A stretch of DNA of 54,950 nt from an uncultured Lachnospiraceae bacterium (GTDB taxonomy: Bacteria; Bacillota; Clostridia; Lachnospirales; Lachnospiraceae). Made by a program: the position numbers and the translations under genes. The notes under the pieces were generated by a model, which was not told where the DNA came from, made no database searches, and saw nothing but the letters and a program-made list of their open reading frames with translations. This document shows, one piece after another, positions 41,159 through 49,490 of the stretch. The DNA is taken from contig UQDA01000017.1 in the NCBI GenBank assembly GCA_900539715.1, positions 1 through 54,950 on the forward strand, read 5' to 3'. How positions within the stretch are numbered: position 1 is the first letter of the stretch; every line of letters begins with the position of its first letter.

Positions 41159-42934
41159 TTATTCTGTCGGATTTTCAGAAAATCCGGCTTCTTTTAATCT
41201 TTGATTCCATTTTTTTACTGCGTCAGGAGCGAGCTTGCAGACGGCGCGGTCGTAAGTATAAATCCCGTTAGTCTCTTCTTCTATATCTGAAAGCTGTGTG
41301 TAAACGGAAGCTCCGATGCCTTTCTGTACGGCAGGGAGGACGGTACGCTCCATGAGCTTTTCATAGGCGGCGGTGAGCGTTTCCGACGAAGTGAATTTTT
41401 TATAGCCGTAAACCTTTTCGCAGGCGGAATGCTCCGGCATGGAAAAAGAATAACCGCCGAATTCCGTGAGCGCAAGGGCGCGCGCAGGTTCCGGCTTAAA
41501 ATTCAGCGTCAGAAAATAATAGTGAAGGCTCATGATATCGCCGGCCTTCTGGTCGAACCAGCCGCTGGCATGGTCGACGGTGCGGGTGGGATCGAGCTGT
41601 TTTAAACGGGCGGCTGCATCCGCAGCCAGAAACTGTCCCCAGCCCTCATTGAAAGGCACCCATGTCACGATACTCGGATGATTATATAAAAATGCGACCG
41701 TTTCCTCCATTTCTCTCAAAAATTCCTCCCGGCCCTCGGGCTGGCTGCGGGAGAGCAGGGAAAAATGTTTCTCCCTGTCGGAAAATGGAAGATGGTGCCA
41801 GTTCATGAGCGTGGCGAGATAGGTCACAAACCAGCTTTTGTAGGAAGAACCGCCGTTTACCATATCCTGCCATACGAGGATGCCGAGCTGGTCGCAGTGA
41901 TAGTAAAAACGCTCCGGCTCGAGCTTGGCGTGCTTGCGCAGCATATTGAAGCCCAGCTCCTTCATGCGCAGGATATCCGAGGCGAGGGCTTCATCCGTCG
42001 GTGCGGTGTAAAGGCTTTCGGGCCAGTAGCCCTGATCGAGCACGCCCGCCTGAAAATAGGGCTTATTGTTCAGGAAAAATCGCTGTTTTCCGTCGGGGGC
42101 AGTCTGGATATCGCATTTGCGCATGGCAAAATAGCTGGAAACCCGGTCAGTGTCGGTGCGGATGCTGATCTGATAGCAAAAGGGGTCCTCCGGGCTCCAC
42201 GGGTGAAACCCGGGCAGGCTGATAGCAATGGTTTCATTGGACATACCGGAGATGCAGAAGGAATCCACATCTTTTCCCGCGATCATGCAGTCGACTTCAA
42301 CGGAGTCTTTGGTCACGACGCGCAGGTTCATCCGGCTGTTGTCATAATCCGGGGTGAAAAAAAGCTGTTCGATATAGTTGTCCGGTACGATTTCAGCCCA
42401 TACCGTCTGCCAGATGCCGCTCTGGGCGGTATAGAACATACCTCCGGGTAAAAGCGCCTGCTTGCCGCGGGAGTGGTATGAAGAGTCGGTCAGGTCCTGA
42501 ACGCGCACGAGAAGCTCATTGTCCCCGCTTTGCAGAAAGCCGGTCATTTCCAGGGAAAAGGGCAGATAACCGCCCGTGTGGCTGGCTGCGTGCGCGCCGT
42601 TGATATAGACGTCGGCAATCTGGTCGACCGCTCCGAAATGAAGCAGGATGCGTTTGCCGGGCTGGGGGCGCGTGATGGAGAAGGTGCGCCTGTACCATAA
42701 AAATCCGTCCGGCTCCAGTCTTTTATTCACGCCGGAGAGTATACATTCCGGAGAAAAAGGAACAAGGATTTTGTGCTCAAACTGCTGTGGGGGCTCCGGG
42801 GAGTCAGTGAAAGCGCAGTCCCAGTATCCGTTCAGATTCAGATAGGAAGTGCGCACGAGACAGGGGCGCGGGTATTCGGGAAGCGCGTTGTGTTCGCTGA
42901 CATCGGCGCTGAATTTGGTCTGAAGCGGTTTCAT
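41159..42934 (-). CDS. Glycoside hydrolase family 2 enzyme
   Basis: Retaining exo-beta-glycosidase (beta-galactosidase, mannosidase or glucuronidase type). 591 residues, shorter than LacZ. A sugar-binding jelly-roll domain (FLWYRRTFSI, GGYLPFSLEMTGFL) and an immunoglobulin-like domain precede the TIM barrel, where the acid/base Glu lies in WVPFNEGWGQF and the nucleophile Glu in LTEFGGYSFSM. The specificity loop pattern is not one I can assign. No signal peptide, so intracellular. The promoter contains a cre-like core. Confidence 0.9.
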   Translation of the reverse strand: MKPLQTKFSADVSEHNALPEYPRPCLVRTSYLNLNGYWDCAFTDSPEPPQQFEHKILVPFSPECILSGVNKRLEPDGFLWYRRTFSITRPQPGKRILLHFGAVDQIADVYINGAHAASHTGGYLPFSLEMTGFLQSGDNELLVRVQDLTDSSYHSRGKQALLPGGMFYTAQSGIWQTVWAEIVPDNYIEQLFFTPDYDNSRMNLRVVTKDSVEVDCMIAGKDVDSFCISGMSNETIAISLPGFHPWSPEDPFCYQISIRTDTDRVSSYFAMRKCDIQTAPDGKQRFFLNNKPYFQAGVLDQGYWPESLYTAPTDEALASDILRMKELGFNMLRKHAKLEPERFYYHCDQLGILVWQDMVNGGSSYKSWFVTYLATLMNWHHLPFSDREKHFSLLSRSQPEGREEFLREMEETVAFLYNHPSIVTWVPFNEGWGQFLAADAAARLKQLDPTRTVDHASGWFDQKAGDIMSLHYYFLTLNFKPEPARALALTEFGGYSFSMPEHSACEKVYGYKKFTSSETLTAAYEKLMERTVLPAVQKGIGASVYTQLSDIEEETNGIYTYDRAVCKLAPDAVKKWNQRLKEAGFSENPTE

Positions 42935-42970
42935 ACTGTGTTCCTCCGTTTGGTATCTATGATTTCTTTC

Positions 42971-42999
42971 AGTATAATGGAAAGCGTTTTGGTTTACAA
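42971..42999 (-). promoter_or_regulatory. Predicted GH2 promoter with cre-like core in the spacer
   Basis: On the minus strand TTGTAA (plus 42994-42999) and TATACT (plus 42971-42976), 17 bases apart. GAAAGCGTTT at plus 42980-42989 fits the central part of the CcpA cre consensus (GWAARCGYTW); the outer bases do not fit. Confidence 0.6.
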
Positions 43000-43146
43000 G
43001 GTGTTTCGGTCTCCGGACACGGTCCCTGGGCGTAACAGTCCGGCTCTTTGGCAGTATACGGAGTTGATATCAGGAAAAAGATACATTATACAGCGTTTAT
43101 GTCGAGTTTTCAATCAGTTTGTAACTGAATGACAGGAGGAGAATTT

Positions 43147-43152
43147 TATAAT
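43147..43152 (+). promoter_or_regulatory. Possible -10 element before the coiled-coil gene
   Basis: Consensus TATAAT 40 bases before the ATG at 43192; no convincing -35. Confidence 0.35.
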
Positions 43153-43191
43153 AAGATGTAGATATCAACAAGCAGAAACGGGGGCGACCGG

Positions 43192-43905
43192 ATGAAGAGC
43201 AGGATGACGATTGTAGAGGCATTGGATGAGAGGGATTTGCTGGTAAAGAAAATAGAGAGCAAGATAAAGAAGCTCCAGCCGGTCGCGTTGACTTGTGCCG
43301 AAGGAGAGCTGACATGGGAGAAGCTTCAGCCGAAGGAAGGATTTTGTGTGCGGGCGAAGTCTGCGATGCAGCAGATAAGGGATATGATAGAACGGTATGA
43401 CAGCCTGAATATGGCGCTGGCGCTGTCCAACGCGGAGACATTTGTGGATACGTCCCGTGGAAGGATGAGCATATCCTGTGCAGTCGCACTTAAAAACCGG
43501 CTGCGGGGGAAAGGCCCTCACGGCAAGGAGACGCTGTTTGAGGAACGGCTGGCAGAGCGCCTGAACAGCTGTTACGAGGACAGGGAAGGAGAGCTGCGGC
43601 GCCTGAACAAACTGGCAGGACAGGAGGGGATGCGTCGGAAGAAGGGCGCGCAGCACATTGTAGTAGTTCAGAATTCAAGAGCATCGCGTTCGTGCACCGG
43701 GAAAATGCCCCTTCAGTTTCCCGGAGCGGAGGCATCCAGACAGAAGGACGGGAACTGGTCAGGAGGAGAAGATAAACTGATATTGCTTGACCCGTTGGAT
43801 GCGAAACAGATGGCGGATAAGATGGTAGAGGATCGTCTGGATTTTTTGTCAGAGCTGGAAACAAAGATTAAGATTTCCAATGCTTCGACATGGATAGAAG
43901 TATGA
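43192..43905 (+). CDS. Coiled-coil protein, distantly DIP1984/septicolysin-like
   Basis: 237 residues, rich in charged helices. The pattern ALDERDLLVKKIESK at the start, NAETFVDTSRGRMSISCAVALKNRL in the middle, and LSELETKIKISNASTWIEV at the end resembles the spaced motifs of DIP1984-family proteins (function unknown). The middle region (~120-190) is variable and rich in Arg, Gly and Ser. Similarity is from memory and weak. No signal peptide or membrane segment. Preceded by a -10 box; followed by the long gap at 43906-44288. Confidence 0.6.
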   Translation: MKSRMTIVEALDERDLLVKKIESKIKKLQPVALTCAEGELTWEKLQPKEGFCVRAKSAMQQIRDMIERYDSLNMALALSNAETFVDTSRGRMSISCAVALKNRLRGKGPHGKETLFEERLAERLNSCYEDREGELRRLNKLAGQEGMRRKKGAQHIVVVQNSRASRSCTGKMPLQFPGAEASRQKDGNWSGGEDKLILLDPLDAKQMADKMVEDRLDFLSELETKIKISNASTWIEV

Positions 43906-44116
43906 TATATATGCCCTCCGTACGAAAATTCCAAAACCGGTATAAGGAAGCGGCGAAAAGTCCGGGTATCCTTACATAGTCTGGTATTATGCGGAAGTAT
44001 AGATTTTGACCGAGTACGCAGGTTTGCACACAGGTGTGTGGACTGAAATCCATGGGAACGGTTTGGCCCGGCCGGGGCAGGAGTATCCGCATGGCTGTGC
44101 GGCGGGCATGGTTTTT

Positions 44117-44149
44117 TTATGGCATAGGGGATATCCCCCTATGCCATAA
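44117..44149. promoter_or_regulatory. 33-bp near-perfect palindrome
   Basis: Arms TTATGGCATAGGGG (44117-44130) and CCCCTATGCCATAA (44136-44149) surround a centre ATATC. It lies 42 bases upstream of the -35 of the XRE gene. It may be an operator, or a hairpin stopping transcription from upstream (T-tract TTTTTTT just before it, TTTTC after it). Confidence 0.6.
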
Positions 44150-44190
44150 GTTTTCTATAGACAAAATATCTGACGGAAAAAGGCAGAGAC

Positions 44191-44220
44191 CTGACGTTGG
44201 AGCGGGGAATCTGTTATAAT
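44191..44220 (+). promoter_or_regulatory. Predicted promoter of the XRE-SNF2 unit
   Basis: CTGACG at 44191-44196, 18 bases, TATAAT at 44215-44220 with extended TG at 44212-44213. Confidence 0.65.
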
Positions 44221-44288
44221 CATATCAACTTCTATTTGGGGGAATAGGGGAACGATATGTCAGTGGATGCAGGAAAGGATGTGGACAG

Positions 44289-44684
44289 ATGCAGGGATAT
44301 CCGGTGATCGATGTGCATAGAACAGGGCTTCGGCTGAAAGAAGCCTGCGAAAAGCAGCGTCGCACGGCAAAGGACGTACAGAAGTTTTTGGGGTTGGCAG
44401 CGCTTCAATCGGTATATGGGTGGTTTCGGGGGAAGACGCTGCCGTCATTGGATAACTTTTATGCGCTGAGCTGTTATCTGGGGATGCGTATGGAGGATAT
44501 GGTCGTGACAAAGGGAGAGCAGGGAAGAGTGATGGAGAGAGAGGCATTTCAGGCGCTTCAGAGAAGGATGATGGCATATGTGGCATTTTGTTTTGAAGAA
44601 GAGGGAAAGGCACTGCTGTCTGTATCAGCTTCGGGCACCCGCTCCGTGGGGCATAAAAATGCGGCGCAGAGCAGGCCTTTGTGA
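44289..44684 (+). CDS. XRE-type helix-turn-helix regulator
   Basis: 131 residues. The N-terminal ~65 residues form an HTH_3/XRE DNA-binding domain (LRLKEACEKQRRTAKDVQKFLGL, then SVYGWFRGKTLPSLDNFYALSCYL). The C-terminal ~60 residues contain a helix with MMAYVAFCFEEEGKALL and a Ser/Gly-rich tail, without a known sensor fold. It lies right after the 33-bp palindrome, a possible binding site, and 89 bases before the SNF2 helicase gene. Confidence 0.8.
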   Translation: MQGYPVIDVHRTGLRLKEACEKQRRTAKDVQKFLGLAALQSVYGWFRGKTLPSLDNFYALSCYLGMRMEDMVVTKGEQGRVMEREAFQALQRRMMAYVAFCFEEEGKALLSVSASGTRSVGHKNAAQSRPL

Positions 44685-44773
44685 TTTAAGAGAGTTTATG
44701 GTTGTAGAGATGAAGGAGGGCTGTTATACTGAAAAGAAGAGATTTTGCAGAGAACTGACATCACGGAGGCGGC

Positions 44774-47700
44774 ATGATGATCACGAGGGAAAAAATTCGC
44801 AGGATGGCAGGCTATTCTTTTTCACGGGGAGAAGATATATACCGCCGCGGGAAGATAACGAAATTCGAGGTGGAAAGGTGCGGGAATAACGACAGGATTT
44901 CTGCGGATGTCAGGGGGAGCGCAGGAAATGTATATGATGTTTCGCTCACGGTCGATTTTGAATCGGGATCTTTGGAGGACAGCTGGTGCGATTGTCCTGC
45001 GTTCTATTCCTACGAAGGGATATGCAAACACTGTACGGCCGTTTTGCTCAAATATATATCCGAGCCGCATATGACGGCGGACAGACAGAAATCCCTGTCG
45101 GATTATCTGGGGGACATGGAAAGACAGCGCAGGCGGCAGACGACGTGGCAGATAAAGGAACTTTTACGGAAGCAGTCGGTAAGGCAGGCTCTCCCGGTGT
45201 TTCAGGGTACAGCCTGCGGCAGTGTGCATCTGGAACCGGAGCTGGTATGTACTTCGATGGGATGTACGGTTGAGTTCCGTATCGGGATCAACAGGATGTA
45301 TGTGCTGAAGGATATTTTTGGATTTATGACCGCGATGAGGGATCAGGAGACTGTTTCATACGGGAAGAGCCTGCAGTTTTTACATGTCCCGGAAAGCTTT
45401 GACGAAGAATCGAAGCCGTTGGCTGCATTTATCGTCAGGATGGCACAGCGCCTTGAACGGCAATATCAGCAGGAGAGCGCGTATGTGTGGAGCATGCGGG
45501 GAGGACTTCCGAAGATACGCGCGCTGCCTCTGGACGCCAAAGGTTTGGATGATTTTCTGGATGCCGTCGGTCAGAAAAGCTTCCTGTGCAGGAGAGAGGA
45601 TAAAGAGGGGATGATGCAGGTCGCTTCCGGACCGCTGAAGCTTGCGGTGGAGGTGAATGGAAACCGGGAAGGGGCAGAGCTTTCTCTGGAAAATGTACCG
45701 GGGTATGAGACAGAGAAGGGGTGCGTTTATTTTCGGGAGGACGGGATATACCGGATTACGAATGAAGAACTGGAAGGGGGCAGGGATTTTCTGGAATGTA
45801 TGCGCAGGATACCGGGGAGAAAGGCATTTATCCAGAAAGAGGATCTTCCGGCATTTTTCAGACAGCTCATGCCGGTTTTAAAGGAGCGGTTTGAATGCAG
45901 GGTCAGCGGGATAGATGAAAGCGCACTGGGAATCGTACAGCCGAAATTCAGATTTTATCTGGATACCCCGCAGGAGGATATGATATCCTGCAGAGCGGTG
46001 GCTGAGTACGGAGAACGGGAGTACAGCATTTACGCCCCGGAAAAGGATGCGGAGATGCGTGATCTGCTGACGGAATCGGGGGCGGCAGGAGCAGTAGGTA
46101 TATACTGCAATGCATATGATGAGTCTCAGGACAGCATGGTTGCAGCGGAAGACGAGCTGATATATCGAATCTTGACAGAAGGAGTGGAACGGCTGCAGCA
46201 GATAGGCGAGGTTTATATATCAGATGCGCTCAGAAAGCTTCGCATCATTCCTGCGCCGTCCGTATCAGTCGGGATATCCCTGGGAGGTGACCTTTTGAAG
46301 CTTTCGATAACTTCGGAGGATATGCCGAAAGAGAAGCTGGCGGAGATTTTGTCGCGGTATGACAGGAAGCGTAAGTTTTACAGGCTGAGGGACGGCAGCT
46401 TTGTGCAGATGGAGGGGGCGGCGCTGAATCCGCTGCTGGAAGCAAAAAAGGCGCTGGGGCTGACGGAGAAGCAGCTTCTGGAAGATAAAATAGAAGTCCC
46501 GCGCTACAGGATGCTGTATCTGGATGAAGAGTTTTCTGAAAACGGCGGGATGCAGGTAATCCGGGATGAGGGATTCCGGAGGGCTGTGGAATGTCTGCAG
46601 GACAGCCTGGACCGGGAATATGAGATACCGGAAGGGTTAAACGGCGTGCTTCGGGAATATCAGAAGAAGGGATACCGCTGGATGAGAGGCCTGCATGCGA
46701 ACGGGTTCGGAGGGATTCTCGCAGATGATATGGGTCTGGGAAAGACGCTGCAGGTAATAACCTTTCTGCTGGCGGAAAACCGGGGCTGCAGCCTCATCGT
46801 GTGCCCTGCCTCCCTGGTCTATAACTGGAAAAAGGAGCTGGAGCGGTTTGCGCCGCAGCTCAGGGCGGAAGTGGCGGCAGGAACGGCGATGCAGCGCAGG
46901 GAGTTTTTTGAAGGAGAGCTGCCGGATGTGCTCATCACTTCCTATGACCTTTTACGGAGGGACATGGCATATTATGAGAAGCTTCACTTTTTCTGTCAGG
47001 TCATTGACGAGGCGCAGTATATCAAAAACCACGGCACGCAGTCGGCGAAGGCGGTCAAGAAGATAAGGGCGGAGTTTAAACTGGCGCTGACGGGGACTCC
47101 GATAGAGAACAGACTGAGCGAGCTGTGGAGTATCTTTGATTATCTGATGCCGGGCTATCTGTATGGATACCAGCGTTTTCGGGAGGAGCTGGAACAGCCC
47201 ATCGTCTCGGGAGAGGATGAGGATGCGGCAAAACGGCTGCAAAAGCTGATACATCCGTTTGTTCTGAGGCGTCTGAAGAAAGACGTTCTGAAGGATTTGC
47301 CGGACAAGCTGGAAGAAAATATATATGCCGGGATGGAAGGTGAACAGCAGGAGCTTTACGACGCCCATGTGAAGCGGCTGGAGCTTATGCTGGAAGAAAA
47401 GACGGACGAAGAATTTGATACCGGAAAACTCCAGATACTCGCGGAGCTGACAAGGCTTCGACAGCTGTGCTGTGACCCGGGACTTCTATATGAAAAATAT
47501 GAAGGCGGGTCGGCGAAAAAGGAGCTGGCGATGAACCTGATACGGAGCGCAGTCGAAAGCGGTCACAAGGTCCTGCTGTTCTCCCAGTTTACGACGATGC
47601 TGGACAGGCTTGCCGATATGCTGGAGGCAGAAGGAATCGCATATCATATGCTGACGGGAGCGACGCCAAAGGAGAAACGGGCGCAGATGGTGGAAGCTTT

Positions 47701-48019
47701 TGACCGGGACGATGTTCCGGTATTCTGTATTTCGCTGAAAGCCGGAGGCACGGGACTGAATCTGACAGCTGCGGATGTGGTGATCCATTTTGACCCGTGG
47801 TGGAATGTGGCGGTACAGAATCAGGCGACTGACCGTGCGCACCGGATAGGACAGAAAAATGTGGTGACGGTCTGCCGGCTTATCGCAAAGGGGACAATAG
47901 AAGAAAAGATACTGGAGCTTCAGGAGAGAAAAACGGAGCTTGCCGATAAAATCCTGGGCGGGGAAGGGTTTGGCGGACAGAAGCTGTCGCGCGAAGAAAT
48001 ACTGAAGCTGCTCAGATGA
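44774..48019 (+). CDS. SNF2-family DNA translocase with SWIM zinc finger
   Basis: 1081 residues. Near the N-terminus a SWIM finger (CDCPAFYSYEGICKH) suggests DNA or protein contact. The middle (~150-600) is the SNF2-associated bacterial region with no named fold. The C-terminal ~450 residues are the helicase core: Walker A DDMGLGKTLQV, ITSYDLLRRD, Walker B-type DEAQYIKN, LTGTPIENRLSELWSIFD, and motifs V-VI in SLKAGGTGLNLTAADVVIHFDPWWN and TDRAHRIGQ. SNF2 proteins move along DNA and remodel bound proteins. ATG 44774 or 44777 follows GGAGG. Confidence 0.92.
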   Translation: MMITREKIRRMAGYSFSRGEDIYRRGKITKFEVERCGNNDRISADVRGSAGNVYDVSLTVDFESGSLEDSWCDCPAFYSYEGICKHCTAVLLKYISEPHMTADRQKSLSDYLGDMERQRRRQTTWQIKELLRKQSVRQALPVFQGTACGSVHLEPELVCTSMGCTVEFRIGINRMYVLKDIFGFMTAMRDQETVSYGKSLQFLHVPESFDEESKPLAAFIVRMAQRLERQYQQESAYVWSMRGGLPKIRALPLDAKGLDDFLDAVGQKSFLCRREDKEGMMQVASGPLKLAVEVNGNREGAELSLENVPGYETEKGCVYFREDGIYRITNEELEGGRDFLECMRRIPGRKAFIQKEDLPAFFRQLMPVLKERFECRVSGIDESALGIVQPKFRFYLDTPQEDMISCRAVAEYGEREYSIYAPEKDAEMRDLLTESGAAGAVGIYCNAYDESQDSMVAAEDELIYRILTEGVERLQQIGEVYISDALRKLRIIPAPSVSVGISLGGDLLKLSITSEDMPKEKLAEILSRYDRKRKFYRLRDGSFVQMEGAALNPLLEAKKALGLTEKQLLEDKIEVPRYRMLYLDEEFSENGGMQVIRDEGFRRAVECLQDSLDREYEIPEGLNGVLREYQKKGYRWMRGLHANGFGGILADDMGLGKTLQVITFLLAENRGCSLIVCPASLVYNWKKELERFAPQLRAEVAAGTAMQRREFFEGELPDVLITSYDLLRRDMAYYEKLHFFCQVIDEAQYIKNHGTQSAKAVKKIRAEFKLALTGTPIENRLSELWSIFDYLMPGYLYGYQRFREELEQPIVSGEDEDAAKRLQKLIHPFVLRRLKKDVLKDLPDKLEENIYAGMEGEQQELYDAHVKRLELMLEEKTDEEFDTGKLQILAELTRLRQLCCDPGLLYEKYEGGSAKKELAMNLIRSAVESGHKVLLFSQFTTMLDRLADMLEAEGIAYHMLTGATPKEKRAQMVEAFDRDDVPVFCISLKAGGTGLNLTAADVVIHFDPWWNVAVQNQATDRAHRIGQKNVVTVCRLIAKGTIEEKILELQERKTELADKILGGEGFGGQKLSREEILKLLR

Positions 48020-48076
48020 GGCATTTTTGGGGATGAAAATGTCAGAAAACGGTGAAAAGAGAGGAGAACGTTCAAG

Positions 48077-48994
48077 ATGAGAGATTATAAGAAGTATATT
48101 GCAGAGGCAGGCATGGAGCTGGGATTCCCGGAAGAAGGAACAGAGGCGCTTTCAGAAGCATGGGAAAAGCTGACGGAGCGGACAGGCCTTTCGGAAGAAA
48201 AAGCGGAAGATGCTGTAACCGCGTTTTTATCATGGATAGATAAGTACGATAAGGATGAAAAGATGGATTACGCAGCGGCGCTTCAGGCGGCCGAGGATGC
48301 CGGAAATGCTGTGGGAGTTCATCCTTATACAACGCAGCTTTTACTGTTTTTGTGCATGACGGCGCATTTGAAGGAGCTTTACATACAAAGAGGGATAAGT
48401 CTGGATATCTGGCGGGATTCCTGCAAGGATTTACAGTGGAAGCTTTTAGAGTGCCGGAAAATGTATGGAATCTGGGGAAGCTTTGTTGCGAGATGGTTTC
48501 CGGGATTTTTTGAACTGACAAGGTTTGCCCTGGGACGTCTGCAGTTTGAGCTGGTGGATTTCCCTGAAGGGTATGAGAAGGCGGGAAGGAAAAAGCCGGA
48601 GGGGATGACAAAGGCCATCAACGTACATATCCCTTCCTGCGGGAAGCTGGACATGGAACAGTGTCACGCTTCCTATCGACAGGCGGCGGCATTTTTTGCG
48701 GAGGCGTTCCCGGGAGAGGAAGTGGCGGTCTGCTGTGAATCCTGGATGCTTTATCCGCCTCATAAGCAGTTTTTAAAGCCGGATTCCGGAGTGGTGCGCT
48801 TTATGAGCGAGTATGATATTTATGAGACATACGAGCAGGATGGTGACCTGTGGAGGATTTTCAATCTTGATTATAAAGGAAAGCCGGATGAGCTTGCGGA
48901 GGATACCGGTATGCAGCGGGGATACAAGAAGTGGCTGCAGGACGGGAATCATGCCGGCTGCGGGAAGGGCGTATTCTTCCTGAAAAAAGTGTGA
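48077..48994 (+). CDS. Acyltransferase-domain protein (NAT_N/GNAT_C type)
   Basis: 305 residues. The N-terminal helical half (to ~130) resembles the NAT_N domain and the C-terminal half resembles the GNAT-like C-terminal domain, as judged by NVHIPSCGKLDMEQCHASYRQAAAFFAEAFPGEE and CCESWMLYPPHKQFLKPDSGVVRFMSEYDI. Such proteins are widespread in Lachnospiraceae with unknown acceptor. It follows SNF2 by 57 bases with AGAGGAG as SD. It is predicted to be cytoplasmic. Confidence 0.75.
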   Translation: MRDYKKYIAEAGMELGFPEEGTEALSEAWEKLTERTGLSEEKAEDAVTAFLSWIDKYDKDEKMDYAAALQAAEDAGNAVGVHPYTTQLLLFLCMTAHLKELYIQRGISLDIWRDSCKDLQWKLLECRKMYGIWGSFVARWFPGFFELTRFALGRLQFELVDFPEGYEKAGRKKPEGMTKAINVHIPSCGKLDMEQCHASYRQAAAFFAEAFPGEEVAVCCESWMLYPPHKQFLKPDSGVVRFMSEYDIYETYEQDGDLWRIFNLDYKGKPDELAEDTGMQRGYKKWLQDGNHAGCGKGVFFLKKV

Positions 48995-49007
48995 AATGGA
49001 GATTATC

Positions 49008-49445
49008 ATGGAAAAACAGGAACAGGGAATCCGTAAGGTCTGGCATTTTTTACGACCGACGGTCATCGGGGCGTCGGTCGTACTTGTTATTTTCTTTGCG
49101 TTGCAGGGGATACCGATGAATCAGACGCTCGACCGGAGAACGGATATCAAAGCTGTCAAGGTAACCCAGAATGGGGTGGAACGCATCCTGACGGATGAAG
49201 AAGAGATGAGGAGCGCGGCAGAGGTGGCAGGGATGCTTGCGCGGAGGTTCCCGACAGAGCAGAAAGCGGAGCCGGATACCTGCTATGTATTTACATTTCA
49301 GAATGGGAGCGAGCTGACGGTAGGCTCCTATGAGAACGATATTTATTATAATGGAAAATGGTATACGGGGGCGGCATCCACGCCGGAGCTGTTCAAACGT
49401 GTGACCGGAAGCAGGTTTTTCGTTATAGAAGCGCCGCAGGAATAA
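49008..49445 (+). CDS. Membrane-anchored protein of unknown function
   Basis: 145 residues. A short basic cytoplasmic start, a single hydrophobic helix (PTVIGASVVLVIFFALQGI) and an extracytoplasmic domain of about 105 residues with beta-rich composition (CYVFTFQNGSELTVGSYENDIYYNGKWYTG). No lipobox. The start is ATG 49008, with GGAG 6-7 bases upstream; the open frame begins at 48996. Family not recognised. Confidence 0.7.
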   Translation: MEKQEQGIRKVWHFLRPTVIGASVVLVIFFALQGIPMNQTLDRRTDIKAVKVTQNGVERILTDEEEMRSAAEVAGMLARRFPTEQKAEPDTCYVFTFQNGSELTVGSYENDIYYNGKWYTGAASTPELFKRVTGSRFFVIEAPQE

Positions 49446-49490
49446 AAAGTCCGGCACAGCAGCATGAAAAGCCGGAAAAGGGAGAAGAGC

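Larger units (their letters stand above)
43906..44288. other. Gene-free stretch with several palindromes before the XRE gene
   Basis: No credible ORF in either strand. It contains CACAC-AGG-TGTGTG near 44029, a GC-rich stretch around 44065-44115 ending in TTTTTTT, the long palindrome at 44117-44149, and the promoter at 44191-44220. A TATTAT with extended TG at 43982-43990 may start a transcript inside the gap. It does not match a riboswitch class I can recognise. Confidence 0.6.

Noticed and set aside
41765..42451. 228-codon plus-strand frame inside the GH2 gene
   Set aside because: Mirror frame of the GH2 catalytic region; composition is unlike a real protein.
43906..44288. Known riboswitch or 6S RNA in the gap before the XRE gene
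   Set aside because: I tried to match cobalamin, ZTP, fluoride and yybP-type cores; none fits.
44289..48019. XRE plus SNF2 as a known DISARM or restriction system
   Set aside because: No methyltransferase, nuclease or phospholipase-D partner genes are adjacent, and SNF2/SWIM proteins are common housekeeping-like genes in this family.
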